DNA of 64,000 nt from LMUY01 sp965276785 (GCA_965276785.1 OZ255629.1:1984001-2048000); one strand, 5' to 3'. Positions 16,010 through 24,586 are shown, counted from the first letter of the stretch. Notes: generated from the sequence alone by a model not told the origin. Program-made: numbers and translations.

Positions 16010-17364
16010 CGGTGCGGGTCCTCGAAGCATTGCGCCACCAACCGATCCAGCAAACGCACGCCGAACCCAGTGGCGCCGGCGGCATGGCGCTCGCTGGCCT
16101 TCGTGCGGGCTTCCATGCCGGCGATATCTAGATGCACCCACGCAATGCCGCCAGCAAACTCGCGGAGAAAGGCGGCAGCGTGGCACGCATCCGGCTGGAA
16201 GCGGCCCGGCACGCACTGGCGCAAATCGGCGATCTCAGAGCGCAAGTCGTCGCGATGGCTCTGGCCGATCGGCATGCGCCAGACCGGTTCCCCCACCGCC
16301 TGGCCGGCGGTGGCGACTTCGGCCGCGAGCACCGGGTCGTTATCGAACAGACCGGCCATTTGCGCGCCCAGGGCGGTGACGATGCTGCCGGTGAGCGTGG
16401 CCAGGCCGATTATGGCGGCCGGTTGCAGCCGAGGCACCGCCCAAGCCATCGCATCGGCCAGCACGAGGCGGCCCTCGGCATCGGTGTCCACCACCTCTAC
16501 GGTGGTGCCGTCGGCCAGCGTCAGCACGTCGCCCGGTCGGTAGCTGCGGCTGCCCAGGGCGTTTTCCGCCAGCGGCAGCACGGCGGCGACGGGGGCGGGC
16601 GAGCGGCGGCGCGCCAAGGCCAGCATCGCTCCAGCGCAGGCCGCCGCACCCGCCATGTCGGCGCGCATCTCCTCCATGCCGGCGGCCGGCTTGAGGCAGA
16701 TGCCGCCGGTGTCGAAGGTGATGCCCTTGCCGACCAGCAGCAACGGCGGAGCGTCTGTTGCGCCGGGCCAGCGCAGCAGCACGAGGCGGGGCGGATGCGC
16801 CGAACCGCCGCCGACCGCGCACAGCCCGCCCAACCCGGCGCGAGCCAAAGCGTCGCCTCGCACCACGCTGAGCTTCACCCCAGCCGCGGCCACGCAAGCG
16901 AGACGCTCGACGAAGCCGCGCGGCGTCAGCGTGTTGGGAGGCTCGGCCACCAAGTCCCGCGCCAGCCAAACGCCTTCCAGAACGGCCCTGGCCCGTCGCC
17001 ATAGGCGCTTGAACGCATGTGGTGCCGCCGTCAGCACGTCGAACCGCACGAGCTTAGGTTTGTCCTTGAACGTCTGCAGCCGATCGTAGCGCCATGCTCG
17101 CAACACCGCGCCGGTGAGGACCGCGACCGCCTCTGCCGGCGAGAGCGCCCGCAGGTCGAACGTGGCGCACTTCTCGCCGTCCAGCCGCGCGACGGCCAGC
17201 GCGCCGCACGCTTCGGCATCCGCGCCCAATGCGACCAGCCAACGCGCATGCACGAAAGCCGCCGTCCCCGGCTGCACGGTGAAGCCGGACACCGTGGCGC
17301 CATCAGGCACGGGCAGCACCACCGGTCCGGCGGGATCGGGAGGCGCGATGCGGACGCGGATCAC
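16006..17364 (-). CDS. second leucyl aminopeptidase-like M17 metallopeptidase
   Basis: Paralogue of the upstream PepA: a hexameric di-metal M17 enzyme expected to cleave N-terminal residues from peptides. The GTG at 17364 overlaps the PepA stop (GTGA), giving 452 residues. Metal and catalytic segments are retained: VGKGITFDTGGICLKP with Lys and Asp, MRADMAGAAA with Asp, and DTDAEGRLVLADA with Asp, Glu and Arg (the usual first Asn is Asp). The N-terminal domain is short and divergent. This product is more diverged than PepA and may have a different substrate preference. Confidence 0.9.
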   Translation of the reverse strand: MIRVRIAPPDPAGPVVLPVPDGATVSGFTVQPGTAAFVHARWLVALGADAEACGALAVARLDGEKCATFDLRALSPAEAVAVLTGAVLRAWRYDRLQTFKDKPKLVRFDVLTAAPHAFKRLWRRARAVLEGVWLARDLVAEPPNTLTPRGFVERLACVAAAGVKLSVVRGDALARAGLGGLCAVGGGSAHPPRLVLLRWPGATDAPPLLLVGKGITFDTGGICLKPAAGMEEMRADMAGAAACAGAMLALARRRSPAPVAAVLPLAENALGSRSYRPGDVLTLADGTTVEVVDTDAEGRLVLADAMAWAVPRLQPAAIIGLATLTGSIVTALGAQMAGLFDNDPVLAAEVATAGQAVGEPVWRMPIGQSHRDDLRSEIADLRQCVPGRFQPDACHAAAFLREFAGGIAWVHLDIAGMEARTKASERHAAGATGFGVRLLDRLVAQCFEDPHR

Positions 17365-18875
17365 GCCGGGGTTTGCGCGCCTTCGTAATGCTCGGCCACC
17401 AGCCGGTCGATCAGGCGCACGCCGAATGCGGTGGCGCCTTTGGGCGTGATGGCGGTGTCCTTGCTGCTCCAGGCCATGCCGGCAATATCCAGATGGGCCC
17501 ATGGCACGCCGTTGGTGAAGCGCTGGAGGAAGCAGGCGGCGCTGATGGAACCGCCGGGCCGGCCGCCGACGTTCTTCATGTCGGCGATCTCGCTTTTCAG
17601 CATCTTGTCGTAGGCCTCGCCCAGCGGCATGCGCCAGAGCTTTTCGCCCCAACCGGTGCCGGTGGCGAGCAGCTTCTGCGCCAGGTCGTCGTCGTTGCAG
17701 AACAGCCCGGCGTATTCATGCCCCAGGCTCGTGATGATGCCGCCGGTGAGGGTGGCGAGGTCTACCATGAAGGCGGGCTCGAAGCGCTCCTGGCAGTACC
17801 ACATGACGTCGCCCAGGACGAGCCGGCCCTCGGCGTCGGTGTTGATGATCTCGACGGTCTGGCCGGAGTAGCTGCGCACGACGTCGCCGGGCCGTTGGGC
17901 GGTGCTGGAGGGCATGTTCTCCACTAGGCCGACCAGGCCCACCACGTCGGCGCGGGCGCGGCGGCCGGCGAGGGCTGCCATGGCGCCGATCACCGCGCCG
18001 GCGCCTGCCATGTCCCACTTCATGTCCTCCATGCCGCCGGCGGACTTGATGGAGATGCCGCCGGTGTCAAAGGTGACGCCCTTGCCGATGAAAGCCAGCG
18101 GCTTTGGCTTAGGCGTGCCCTTCTTAGGTTTTCCCTTGGCGTTGCCGGAAGCACCGTTCCAGCGCATCACCACCATGCGCGGCTCGGTGGCGCTGCCGAG
18201 CGAGACGCCCATCAGCATGCCGAAGCCGAGCTTGTCCATCTCCTTGGGGCCGAACACCTCGACCTTCACGCCCAATTCCTCGAGCTGCAGGCAGCGGTCG
18301 GCCATCTCTTTGGGGAACAGCACGTTGGCGGGCTCGCTCACCAGGTCCCGCGCCAAGACCACGCCCCGGCCCACCGCGTGCATTGGCGCCCAGGCGCTCG
18401 CCGCCTGTGCGGGGTCGCCACAGAGCACGGTGAGCGACTGCAGCTTGGGCTTGTCCTCGGGCTTTTCCTTGGTGCGGTATTTGTCGAAACGGTAGGCGCG
18501 CAAGACGGCGCCCATCGCCGCCGCGGCGGCGTGTTCAGGCGGCAGGTCCTGCGTGGCCAGCGCTGCTTCCGCCTCCGAGGCCAGGGCGCTGGCCGCCGAC
18601 CCACCAGCCTCCTCGACGTTGTGAGCGGTGAGTTCGGCCGGCTTGCCCAAGCCCACCGCCACCACACGCGACAAGCCGACGCCTGGAGCCAGCACGGTGC
18701 ATGTGGAGCCTTTCTTGCCGGTGAACTTGGCGGTGGCAAAGGCGCGTTGCAGCGCGCCGCCGGTGGCGCGATCCAGCTCCGCCGCGAGCCCGGTGCCCTC
18801 GGAGCCCTCGCCCACCAGCAAGGCGAGCGCCCCCGAACCGGGCAGGGAGGCGGGGGCAAAATCGATAGCGAGCAT
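17361..18875 (-). CDS. pepA: leucyl aminopeptidase PepA (M17)
   Basis: Cytosolic M17 aminopeptidase for peptide turnover. Start ATG at 18875 (MLAIDFAPASLPG) with AGGA nine bases upstream gives 504 residues, the normal size; a longer frame to 18989 is unconserved. N-terminal macro-like domain (residues 1 to about 165), then the catalytic domain with FIGKGVTFDTGGISIKSAGG, MKWDMAGAGAV and NTDAEGRLVLGDVMWY. An insertion rich in Lys, Gly and Pro (about 15 residues, AKGKPKKGTPKPKP) precedes the metal-binding GKGVTFDTGG. First gene of the pepA-pepA2-holC unit. Confidence 0.96.
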   Translation of the reverse strand: MLAIDFAPASLPGSGALALLVGEGSEGTGLAAELDRATGGALQRAFATAKFTGKKGSTCTVLAPGVGLSRVVAVGLGKPAELTAHNVEEAGGSAASALASEAEAALATQDLPPEHAAAAAMGAVLRAYRFDKYRTKEKPEDKPKLQSLTVLCGDPAQAASAWAPMHAVGRGVVLARDLVSEPANVLFPKEMADRCLQLEELGVKVEVFGPKEMDKLGFGMLMGVSLGSATEPRMVVMRWNGASGNAKGKPKKGTPKPKPLAFIGKGVTFDTGGISIKSAGGMEDMKWDMAGAGAVIGAMAALAGRRARADVVGLVGLVENMPSSTAQRPGDVVRSYSGQTVEIINTDAEGRLVLGDVMWYCQERFEPAFMVDLATLTGGIITSLGHEYAGLFCNDDDLAQKLLATGTGWGEKLWRMPLGEAYDKMLKSEIADMKNVGGRPGGSISAACFLQRFTNGVPWAHLDIAGMAWSSKDTAITPKGATAFGVRLIDRLVAEHYEGAQTPA

Positions 18876-19053
18876 CGGCGAGGTTCCTGAAAGGGGCGGG
18901 AGGCGGTGGACTGTAGCAGCGGCGGCGCGGTTTGCCAGAGCGGGCGGGGGCTTGCGGGCGGGGGCTCGCTTGACACACGGCAGTGCCAAGCCGCATCACG
19001 AGCGCCGTTACGGCGTGACCGCGGTTTCTCGTGAAAGGGACGACGAGCCACCA

Positions 19054-19301
19054 ATGTCGACCGTTCTGCAGGTCGCTAGCCAGGTCTGATGGGTTTCGCG
19101 ATCATGAACTTAGCCGAGTGCGAAGGCTGGTGATCGAGCACCGCGATGCGCTGCAAAGGGAATGGGATGAACAACACGGCACTTCAGCCAAGCCCGGATC
19201 AGCGCCAACGTTGGGAGCCAATCGGGCCTGGCCATGGCTTGCACTGGCCCGATGTGGATGAGGACATTTCGGTCCGCGACTTGTTGGGCCGACCGACCTG
19301 A
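19054..19301 (+). pseudogene. relic of a DUF4160-DUF2442 gene pair (two internal deletions)
   Basis: Decayed small gene pair. The first reading starts ATG at 19054 as MSTVLQVASQ, like a DUF4160 N-terminus, and stops at once. The DUF4160 C-terminus then appears in another frame from about 19080 (GFRDHELSRVRRLVIEHRDALQREWDEQHG). The partner starts with an ATG at 19167 inside the first gene, as in intact pairs. It encodes only 44 residues (RWEPIGPGHGLHWPDVDEDISVRDLLGRPT, stop at 19299-19301), which is the DUF2442 C-terminus without its N-terminal strand region. The remaining sequence of the 460-bp gap between pepA and cysQ (18876-19053) shows nothing recognisable. Confidence 0.65.
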
Positions 19302-19335
19302 CGCGGCACCATCGCGTCTTTACGATCGAACTCGC

Positions 19336-20097
19336 TTGACGGGCGAAGCCGCTCTCCTCGCCCGCGCCGCCGAGTTGGCGCAACAAGCCGCCGCCGTCAT
19401 CCTGGCCGTACGGGCCAGCGGGTTCGAGACGCGGCGCAAGCAGGATGAAAGCCCGGTCACCGAGGCGGACCATCAAGCCGAGGCCCTGATCGCCGCCGGG
19501 CTGCGCCAGGCCACGCCGGACATCCAGGTGATTGCGGAGGAGGAAGCCGCCGCCGGGCTCGCGCACAATCCGGCGTCCGATTACTGGCTGGTGGACCCGC
19601 TGGACGGCACGCGCGAGTTCGCCGCCGGGCGCGACCAGTTCACCGTCAACATTGGCCTGGTCCGCCATGGCGCCCCGGTGCTGGGCGTGGTGGCGGTGCC
19701 GGCGTTGGGAGAGCTGTTCGGCGGCATCGCCGGCGCCGGCGCGTGGAAGCGGACCGCCGCCGGCGAGCGCCCCATCGCCACCCGCACGCCGCCGGCGGAA
19801 GGGCTGACGGTGGCCGCCTCGCGGCACTACGCCGATGACCCGGCGCTGGCCGAGCTGCTGGCGCGGCACAAGGTGGCAAGCCTGGCCAATTACGGCTCGG
19901 CGCTGAAAATTCTACGAGTGGCCGAGGGCGTGGCGGACTTCTACCCCCGGCTCGGCCGCACCATGGAGTGGGACACTGCCGGGCCGCAGGCGGTGCTAGA
20001 GGCGGCGGGCGGCCGGTTGATCGACATGGCGGGGCGTCGGCTGAGCTATGGCAAGCCCGGCTGGCACAACCCACCTTTTCTCTGCCACGGGCGGTGA
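19336..20097 (+). CDS. cysQ: 3'(2'),5'-bisphosphate nucleotidase CysQ
   Basis: Inositol monophosphatase-fold enzyme that hydrolyses 3'-phosphoadenosine 5'-phosphate to AMP, clearing a by-product of sulfate assimilation. Metal motifs: DESPVTEADHQAE, VIAEEEAAAG, VDPLDGTREFAAGRDQFTVNIG and the C-terminal MEWDTAGPQAVLEAAGG. The start is uncertain: a TTG at 19336 (LTGEAALLARAAELA) gives the family length of 253 residues, while an ATG at 19234 would run through the upstream relic. No clear RBS is visible. The stop overlaps the following GTG (GTGA). Confidence 0.9.
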   Translation: MTGEAALLARAAELAQQAAAVILAVRASGFETRRKQDESPVTEADHQAEALIAAGLRQATPDIQVIAEEEAAAGLAHNPASDYWLVDPLDGTREFAAGRDQFTVNIGLVRHGAPVLGVVAVPALGELFGGIAGAGAWKRTAAGERPIATRTPPAEGLTVAASRHYADDPALAELLARHKVASLANYGSALKILRVAEGVADFYPRLGRTMEWDTAGPQAVLEAAGGRLIDMAGRRLSYGKPGWHNPPFLCHGR

Positions 20098-21068
20098 CGC
20101 AGCGTCTCTCGCCTAGCGACCCGGCGGCGGCGGCCCTGCTGTTGGCCGGGGAATTGGTCGCTTTCCCCACCGAGACGGTCTATGGCCTGGGGGCGGATGC
20201 CACCAGCAACACGGCCGTGGCCCGCGTGTTCGCGGCGAAAGGCCGGCCGCATTTCAACCCGCTGATCTGCCATTATCCGCAGGCGGAGGCCGCCTTTCGC
20301 CACGTCGAGGCCTCCGCCCTGGCCGAGCGCTTGGCTGGAGCGTTCTGGCCGGGCCCGCTCACCATGGTGCTGCCGCGCCGGGTCACGTGCCCGGTGGCGC
20401 TGCTGGCTGGGGCCGGGCTGGAGACGCTGGCCGTCCGCGTGCCCGCGCATCCGGTGGCGCTGGAGTTGTTGCGCGGCGTCGGGCGCCCGGTTGCGGCGCC
20501 ATCGGCCAATCGCTCCGGCTCGGTCTCTCCGACCACGGCGGAGCACGTGCTGGACGGTCTGGCGGGGCGGATTGCGGCCGTCGTCGATGGCGGCCCCTGC
20601 GCCGTGGGCGTGGAGTCCACCGTGGTGGACATGACGGGGACCGCGCCGTTCCTGCTGCGGCCCGGCGGGATCGCAACCGAGGCGATCGAGGCGGTGGTGG
20701 GGACAATTGGCCGCGGCATCACCCCGGCCGCGGCGGAGGCGTCCCGCACGATGCGCTCGCCGGGTCTGCTGGTGTCGCACTACGCCCCCGCCTTGCCCGT
20801 CCGGCTGGACGCGACCAGTGCCATGGCGGACGAGGCCTTGCTGGCGTTTGGTCCGCCCCTGGCCGGCGCCGGAGCAGTGTATGAACTCAGCCGGGACGGC
20901 GACGTGATGGCGGCGGCGGCGCGGCTGTTCGCCGGGCTGCGCTGGCTGGATGCGGAGGGGCAGCGCCTGGGCTTGCGCGGGATAGCCGCCATGCCCGTCC
21001 CCGCCGCGGGGCTGGGTGCCGCGATCAGGGACCGGCTGCAGCGGGCGGCCGCGCCGCGCCGCACTTGA
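20094..21068 (+). CDS. sua5: L-threonylcarbamoyladenylate synthase (Sua5/YwlC type)
   Basis: Makes threonylcarbamoyl-AMP from Thr, bicarbonate and ATP for the t6A modification of ANN-decoding tRNAs. GTG start at 20094 overlaps the cysQ stop; 324 residues. The YrdC domain (residues 1 to about 200) holds FPTETVYGLGADATSN, KGRPHFNPLICH, WPGPLTMVLPR, APSANRSGSVSPTTAEHV and GVESTVVD. The C-terminal Sua5 domain begins near SPGLLVSHYAPALPV, so this is the long two-domain type rather than short TsaC. Confidence 0.94.
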   Translation: MTQRLSPSDPAAAALLLAGELVAFPTETVYGLGADATSNTAVARVFAAKGRPHFNPLICHYPQAEAAFRHVEASALAERLAGAFWPGPLTMVLPRRVTCPVALLAGAGLETLAVRVPAHPVALELLRGVGRPVAAPSANRSGSVSPTTAEHVLDGLAGRIAAVVDGGPCAVGVESTVVDMTGTAPFLLRPGGIATEAIEAVVGTIGRGITPAAAEASRTMRSPGLLVSHYAPALPVRLDATSAMADEALLAFGPPLAGAGAVYELSRDGDVMAAAARLFAGLRWLDAEGQRLGLRGIAAMPVPAAGLGAAIRDRLQRAAAPRRT

Positions 21069-21170
21069 GGAGCTGATTTACGCTTCGGGGTCATTGCGCG
21101 CTGCCGCTTAGCGGCCGTGGCGATCCAGGGGGGCGGACACGGTGTGCAGCGCCGGATCGCCGCGCTTCGC

Positions 21171-21506
21171 TCACGATAACCAAGCTGGAGACGTGGCCCG
21201 CATGGTGATGCGGGTGCCACGGGTGCATGCCCCGCCTCTCGATGCGGGGCTACTTGGCTCGCTATCCGGACTCCCTCGGGTGACGAACGGGGGGGGCGAT
21301 CGGGCGGCCAGCGGGGCGGTGGCGAGGCCGAGGTCGCGGCAGATGCGCCGCACGACCTGCTCCACCGGGAGGGTTTGGAAGTCCTCGGCCAGGGTAGGAT
21401 CGTCCAGGCGCTTGGGCAGGTCGTCGAACAGGCGTTCGGCGGCTTCCTCGTCGGACTCTTGGCGGATCCTGTCGGCGACGCCGCAGGCCACCTGGCGCCG
21501 GATCAT
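21171..21506 (-). CDS. hypothetical protein (111 aa) with atypical C-terminus
   Basis: Unrecognised protein. The first 70 residues (MIRRQVACGVADRIRQESDEEAAERLFDDLPKRLDDPTLAEDFQTLPVEQVVRRICRDLGLATAPL) look like a real helical, acidic domain. The last 40 (VTRGSPDSEPSSPASRGGACTRGT...) are low-complexity and lie over two DNA hairpins at 21197-21214 and 21230-21249. This suggests that a repeat or rearranged sequence forms the 3' end. Upstream on the same strand is nothing; the neighbouring radical SAM gene ends 39 bp away. Confidence 0.5.
   Translation of the reverse strand: MIRRQVACGVADRIRQESDEEAAERLFDDLPKRLDDPTLAEDFQTLPVEQVVRRICRDLGLATAPLAARSPPPFVTRGSPDSEPSSPASRGGACTRGTRITMRATSPAWLS
21197..21249. 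repeat. two adjacent perfect hairpins
   Basis: CCCGCAT-GGTG-ATGCGGG (21197-21214) is followed by CCCCGC-8 nt-GCGGGG (21230-21249). They lie at the 3' end of the 111-aa ORF and downstream of sua5, so they could act as a bidirectional transcript end or be a degenerate repeat unit. No T-run follows either hairpin. Confidence 0.4.
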
Positions 21507-21545
21507 TGTCGGGCGGGCGTCTGCGGCGCGGGGCCAGCCGGCCTG

Positions 21546-22688
21546 CTAGAACAGCGACAACTGCGCCTCGGCAAAGGCGCCCGTGCCGGCGGGGACGGCG
21601 AACTGCGAGCAGTCCAGTTGCTGCCGGCCGTTCAGCCCGTGCTGGCGGGCGGCGCGGTGAAAGCGCCGGGCCAATAGGTCGGCATACACGCCGGTGCCGA
21701 CGAGGCGCTCGCTGAAGCGGGAGTCATTCAAGGCGCCGCTGCGGGTCTCGCGCACCAGGTTGAGCACATGGCGGGCGCGGTCCGGGACGTGCTGCGCCAG
21801 CCAGGCCTCGAACATCTGCCGCAGTTCGTGCGGCAGGCGCAGCAGCACGTAGCCGGCCGCCTTCGCCCCGGCTTTAGCAGAAGCGGTGACGATGCGTTCC
21901 ATCTCGGCATCGTTCAGCCCGGGGATCATGGGCGCGGCCAACACCCCCGCCGGCACGCCCGCGCCGCTCAGCGCCGCCACCGCGGCAAGCCTGCGGGCGG
22001 GCGTGGCCGCGCGCGGCTCCATCACACGGGCCAGCGCCGGGTCGAGCGTGGTGACGGACAGCCAAACGCGCACCAGGTTGCGGGCCGCCAGGCGCTGCAG
22101 GATATCGAGGTCGCGCAGCACGCCGGCCGATTTGGTCACGATCGAGAGCGGGTGGCCGAAACGTTCCAGCACTTCGAGCACGCTGCGGGTGAGCTTGAGG
22201 CGGCGCTCCACCGGCTGGTACGGGTCGGTGTTGGAGCCGAGCGCCAGCGGGCGCGCGACGTAGCCCGGCTTGCGCAACTCCCGCTCGAGCTGCTCGGCCA
22301 CGTCCGGCTTGAACACCAGCTTGGTCTCGAAATCCAGGCCCGGCGAGTAGCCGAGATAGGCGTGACTCGGCCGGGCATAGCAATAGATGCAGCCATGCTC
22401 GCAGCCGCGATAAGGGTTCACCGCCCGGTCGAAGCCGAGGTCGGGGCTGGTGTTCCAACTGATCACGTTGCGGCTGGCATCGCGGATCAGCGTGGTGGGC
22501 AGCGGCGGCAGTTCGGCGAACGCCTCCTCCAGCGTGCCCCACCCGTCATCGAACGCCTCGCCATGCAGCCGGTCGAAGCGGACACCAGGATTGACGGTTG
22601 CCCCGCGCCCGCGGCGGGCTAGGGTCGGCATCGGCGCGCCTTCTTCGGCGTCAGGTTCGGCTGGAAAAGGATCATGGGTTCCAAGCAT
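21546..22688 (-). CDS. PA0069-family radical SAM protein
   Basis: Radical S-adenosylmethionine enzyme of the PA0069/Rv2578c group (SplB-like), 380 residues; the reaction is unknown. The 4Fe-4S motif is CEHGCIYCYARPSHAYLGYSPG (Cys-x3-Cys-x2-Cys). It is preceded by RDASRNVISWNTSPDLGFDRAVNPYRG and followed by ALGSNTDPYQPVERRLKLTRSVLE and SIVTKSAGVLRDLDIL. Start ATG at 22688 (MLGTHDP) has a GGGGA nine bases upstream; upstream codons to 23216 are the shadow of the divergent CLC gene. The C-terminus ends with about 30 residues of weak conservation (EAQLSLF). Confidence 0.92.
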   Translation of the reverse strand: MLGTHDPFPAEPDAEEGAPMPTLARRGRGATVNPGVRFDRLHGEAFDDGWGTLEEAFAELPPLPTTLIRDASRNVISWNTSPDLGFDRAVNPYRGCEHGCIYCYARPSHAYLGYSPGLDFETKLVFKPDVAEQLERELRKPGYVARPLALGSNTDPYQPVERRLKLTRSVLEVLERFGHPLSIVTKSAGVLRDLDILQRLAARNLVRVWLSVTTLDPALARVMEPRAATPARRLAAVAALSGAGVPAGVLAAPMIPGLNDAEMERIVTASAKAGAKAAGYVLLRLPHELRQMFEAWLAQHVPDRARHVLNLVRETRSGALNDSRFSERLVGTGVYADLLARRFHRAARQHGLNGRQQLDCSQFAVPAGTGAFAEAQLSLF

Positions 22689-22727
22689 GGCATTGTTCCC
22701 CTTTCGTTCAAGATCGACCATGCTTGG
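22681..22727. promoter_or_regulatory. perfect 10-bp inverted repeat spanning two divergent start codons
   Basis: CCAAGCATGG (22681-22690) and CCATGCTTGG (22718-22727) are exact inverse complements separated by 27 bp. The radical SAM start codon lies in one arm and the CLC start in the other, so both genes begin ATGCTTGG. The gap is too short for two standard promoters that do not extend into the opposite coding sequence. Probably an operator or a symmetrical initiation element; inference only. Confidence 0.45.
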
Positions 22728-24084
22728 TGTGTCGCCCTCCGTCAAGAACAAACCGCGACCGGACGATGCCTTTCGGCTGCCGCCGCCGTTGCTGCGGGAA
22801 GGCGTGCGGCACATGGCGTTCTGGGTCGGAGCCGTGGTGGTCGGTGTGGTGGCGCTTGCCTTCGCCAAACTGGCCGATCTCGCCGGCGCCTTGTTCGTAG
22901 ACATCCTCGCCCTTGGCTGGTGGATTCCGTTCCTGCTGGCGCCCGCCGGGCTTACCCTGAGCGTGCTGCTCACCCGCCGCTTTTTCCCCGGTGCGCAAGG
23001 CAGCGGCATTCCGCAGGTGATCGCCTCCTTGCACATGACGGATGCCTCGCGGGTGGACGCCACGCTCTCGCCGCGCATTGCTGTGGGCAAGGTCATCCTC
23101 ACCTTGCTGGGCCTGCTCTGCGGCGCTTCGATCGGGCGGGAGGGGCCGACGGTGCAGGTGAGCGCCACCATCATGCACGCGATCGGGCGTAGGCTGAACC
23201 TAACCCGTGAAGACACCTACCGGGCGATGGTGCTCGGCGGCGGTGCGGCCGGCATCGCCGCTGCCTTCAACACGCCACTGGCCGGGGTGGTATTCGCCAT
23301 TGAGGAACTGAGCCACTCGTTCGAAGCGCGGACCTCGGGCACGGTGCTGACGGCGGTGATCATCTCCGGCATCACCACGGCGGCGGCGGTGGGGAACTAC
23401 CATTATTTCGGCACCGCTTCCGGCAACCTGCCGTTCGGATACGGCTGGTTTGCCGTGCCGGTTTGCGCGTTGCTGGGCGGGTTGGCGGGCGGCTGCTTCA
23501 GCGCTTTGCTGCTGCTGTTCGCACGCGGCATCCCGGGGGCGATTGGGCGCGGCTTGCGGCGCCACCCGGTGCTGTTCGCAGCCCTTTGCGGCCTGTCGAT
23601 TGCCATGCTTGGCTGGGCGAGCGGTGGCGCCAGCTACGGCACCGGCTACGCGCAGGCGAGCGGGCTGGTGAGCGGGGACCATGCGCAATCCTACAGCTTC
23701 ACGCTGCTGAAATTTCTCGCCACTGTGGTGTCCTATATTAGCGGCATACCGGGCGGCATCTTTGCCCCGTCGCTTGCCGTCGGGGCGGGCTTAGGCCACG
23801 CCATTGCACAGGTATTGACCTCCGCCCCATCCGGCACGGTCGTGCTGCTCGGCATGGTGGCCTACTTCAGCGGCGTGGTGCAGGCGCCGATCACCGCGAC
23901 CATTATCGTTATGGAAATGACCAATGACGGACAGGTCACCGTGCCGCTGATGGCAACATCGCTGCTGGCTTTCGCAGCCTCCCGCCTGGTGTGCCGCAAG
24001 CCTTTGTATGCCGCCTTGGCCGACTACTTCCTGGCTTCGGACAGTCCTAACCCTCCGCCAGGTGCTCCTGGAGCCGCGGCATGA
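22720..24084 (+). CDS. CLC-family chloride channel/transporter
   Basis: Inner-membrane CLC protein, either Cl-/H+ antiporter or channel. 454 residues with the three anion-site signatures: GAQGSGIPQV (GSGIP), GASIGREGPTVQVSA (GREGP) and SGIPGGIFAPSLAVGAGLG (GxFxP). The conserved Tyr region follows later. The gating Glu is present in GREGP; the internal proton Glu of ClcA could not be assigned confidently. The start is ATG at 22720 (MLGVSPS); an in-frame ATG at 22687 overlaps the divergent gene. The C-terminus overlaps the convergent moaB by 38 bp. Confidence 0.93.
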   Translation: MLGVSPSVKNKPRPDDAFRLPPPLLREGVRHMAFWVGAVVVGVVALAFAKLADLAGALFVDILALGWWIPFLLAPAGLTLSVLLTRRFFPGAQGSGIPQVIASLHMTDASRVDATLSPRIAVGKVILTLLGLLCGASIGREGPTVQVSATIMHAIGRRLNLTREDTYRAMVLGGGAAGIAAAFNTPLAGVVFAIEELSHSFEARTSGTVLTAVIISGITTAAAVGNYHYFGTASGNLPFGYGWFAVPVCALLGGLAGGCFSALLLLFARGIPGAIGRGLRRHPVLFAALCGLSIAMLGWASGGASYGTGYAQASGLVSGDHAQSYSFTLLKFLATVVSYISGIPGGIFAPSLAVGAGLGHAIAQVLTSAPSGTVVLLGMVAYFSGVVQAPITATIIVMEMTNDGQVTVPLMATSLLAFAASRLVCRKPLYAALADYFLASDSPNPPPGAPGAAA

Positions 24085-24586
24085 GTTCGACCAGGTTGCA
24101 CGGCCGGTGCCGGCTATCGAGTTGGGACAGCAGGATGTCGTCCCAGCCGTCCTTCACCGCCCCCGTGCTGCCCGGCAGCGCGAATAGGTAGGTCCCGCCG
24201 GCAACGCCGCCGACTGCGCGCGATTGCATGGTGGAGGTGCCGATCTTGTTGTAGCTCAGCATGCGAAACAACTCGCCGAAGCCTTCAATCCGCTTCTCCA
24301 TCACGCGCTCGAATGCCTCCGGTGTCACGTCCCGCCCGGTGATGCCGGTGCCGCCGGTGGTTATCACCACATCGACGGCCGGGTCGGCGATCCACTGGCG
24401 CAGGCGGCGCTCGATCACATCGGCGTCATCACGCTCCAGCGCTCGATCGGCGAGGCTATGTCCGGCGGACGCTATCCGCGCGACCAGGGCGTCGCCCGAG
24501 CGGTCATCGGCCAGGCTGCGGGTATCCGACACGGTGAGCACCGCGATGTTGACGGGGATGAAACGGCGGCTCGGATCGATGCCCAT
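24047..24586 (-). CDS. moaB: molybdenum cofactor biosynthesis protein B (MoaB/Mog family)
   Basis: MogA/MoaB-fold protein that adenylylates molybdopterin or stabilises the pathway. 179 residues, full length: NIAVLTVSDTRSLADDRSG, DVVITTGGTGITGRDVTPEAF, RMLSYNKIGTSTMQSRAVGGVAGGTYLFALPGSTGAVKDGWDDIL. The TGGTG and SYxxIG...SRA segments are the family signature. Its 3' end overlaps the CLC gene by 38 bp in convergent orientation, so the two transcripts are antisense there. Confidence 0.95.
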   Translation of the reverse strand: MGIDPSRRFIPVNIAVLTVSDTRSLADDRSGDALVARIASAGHSLADRALERDDADVIERRLRQWIADPAVDVVITTGGTGITGRDVTPEAFERVMEKRIEGFGELFRMLSYNKIGTSTMQSRAVGGVAGGTYLFALPGSTGAVKDGWDDILLSQLDSRHRPCNLVELMPRLQEHLAEG

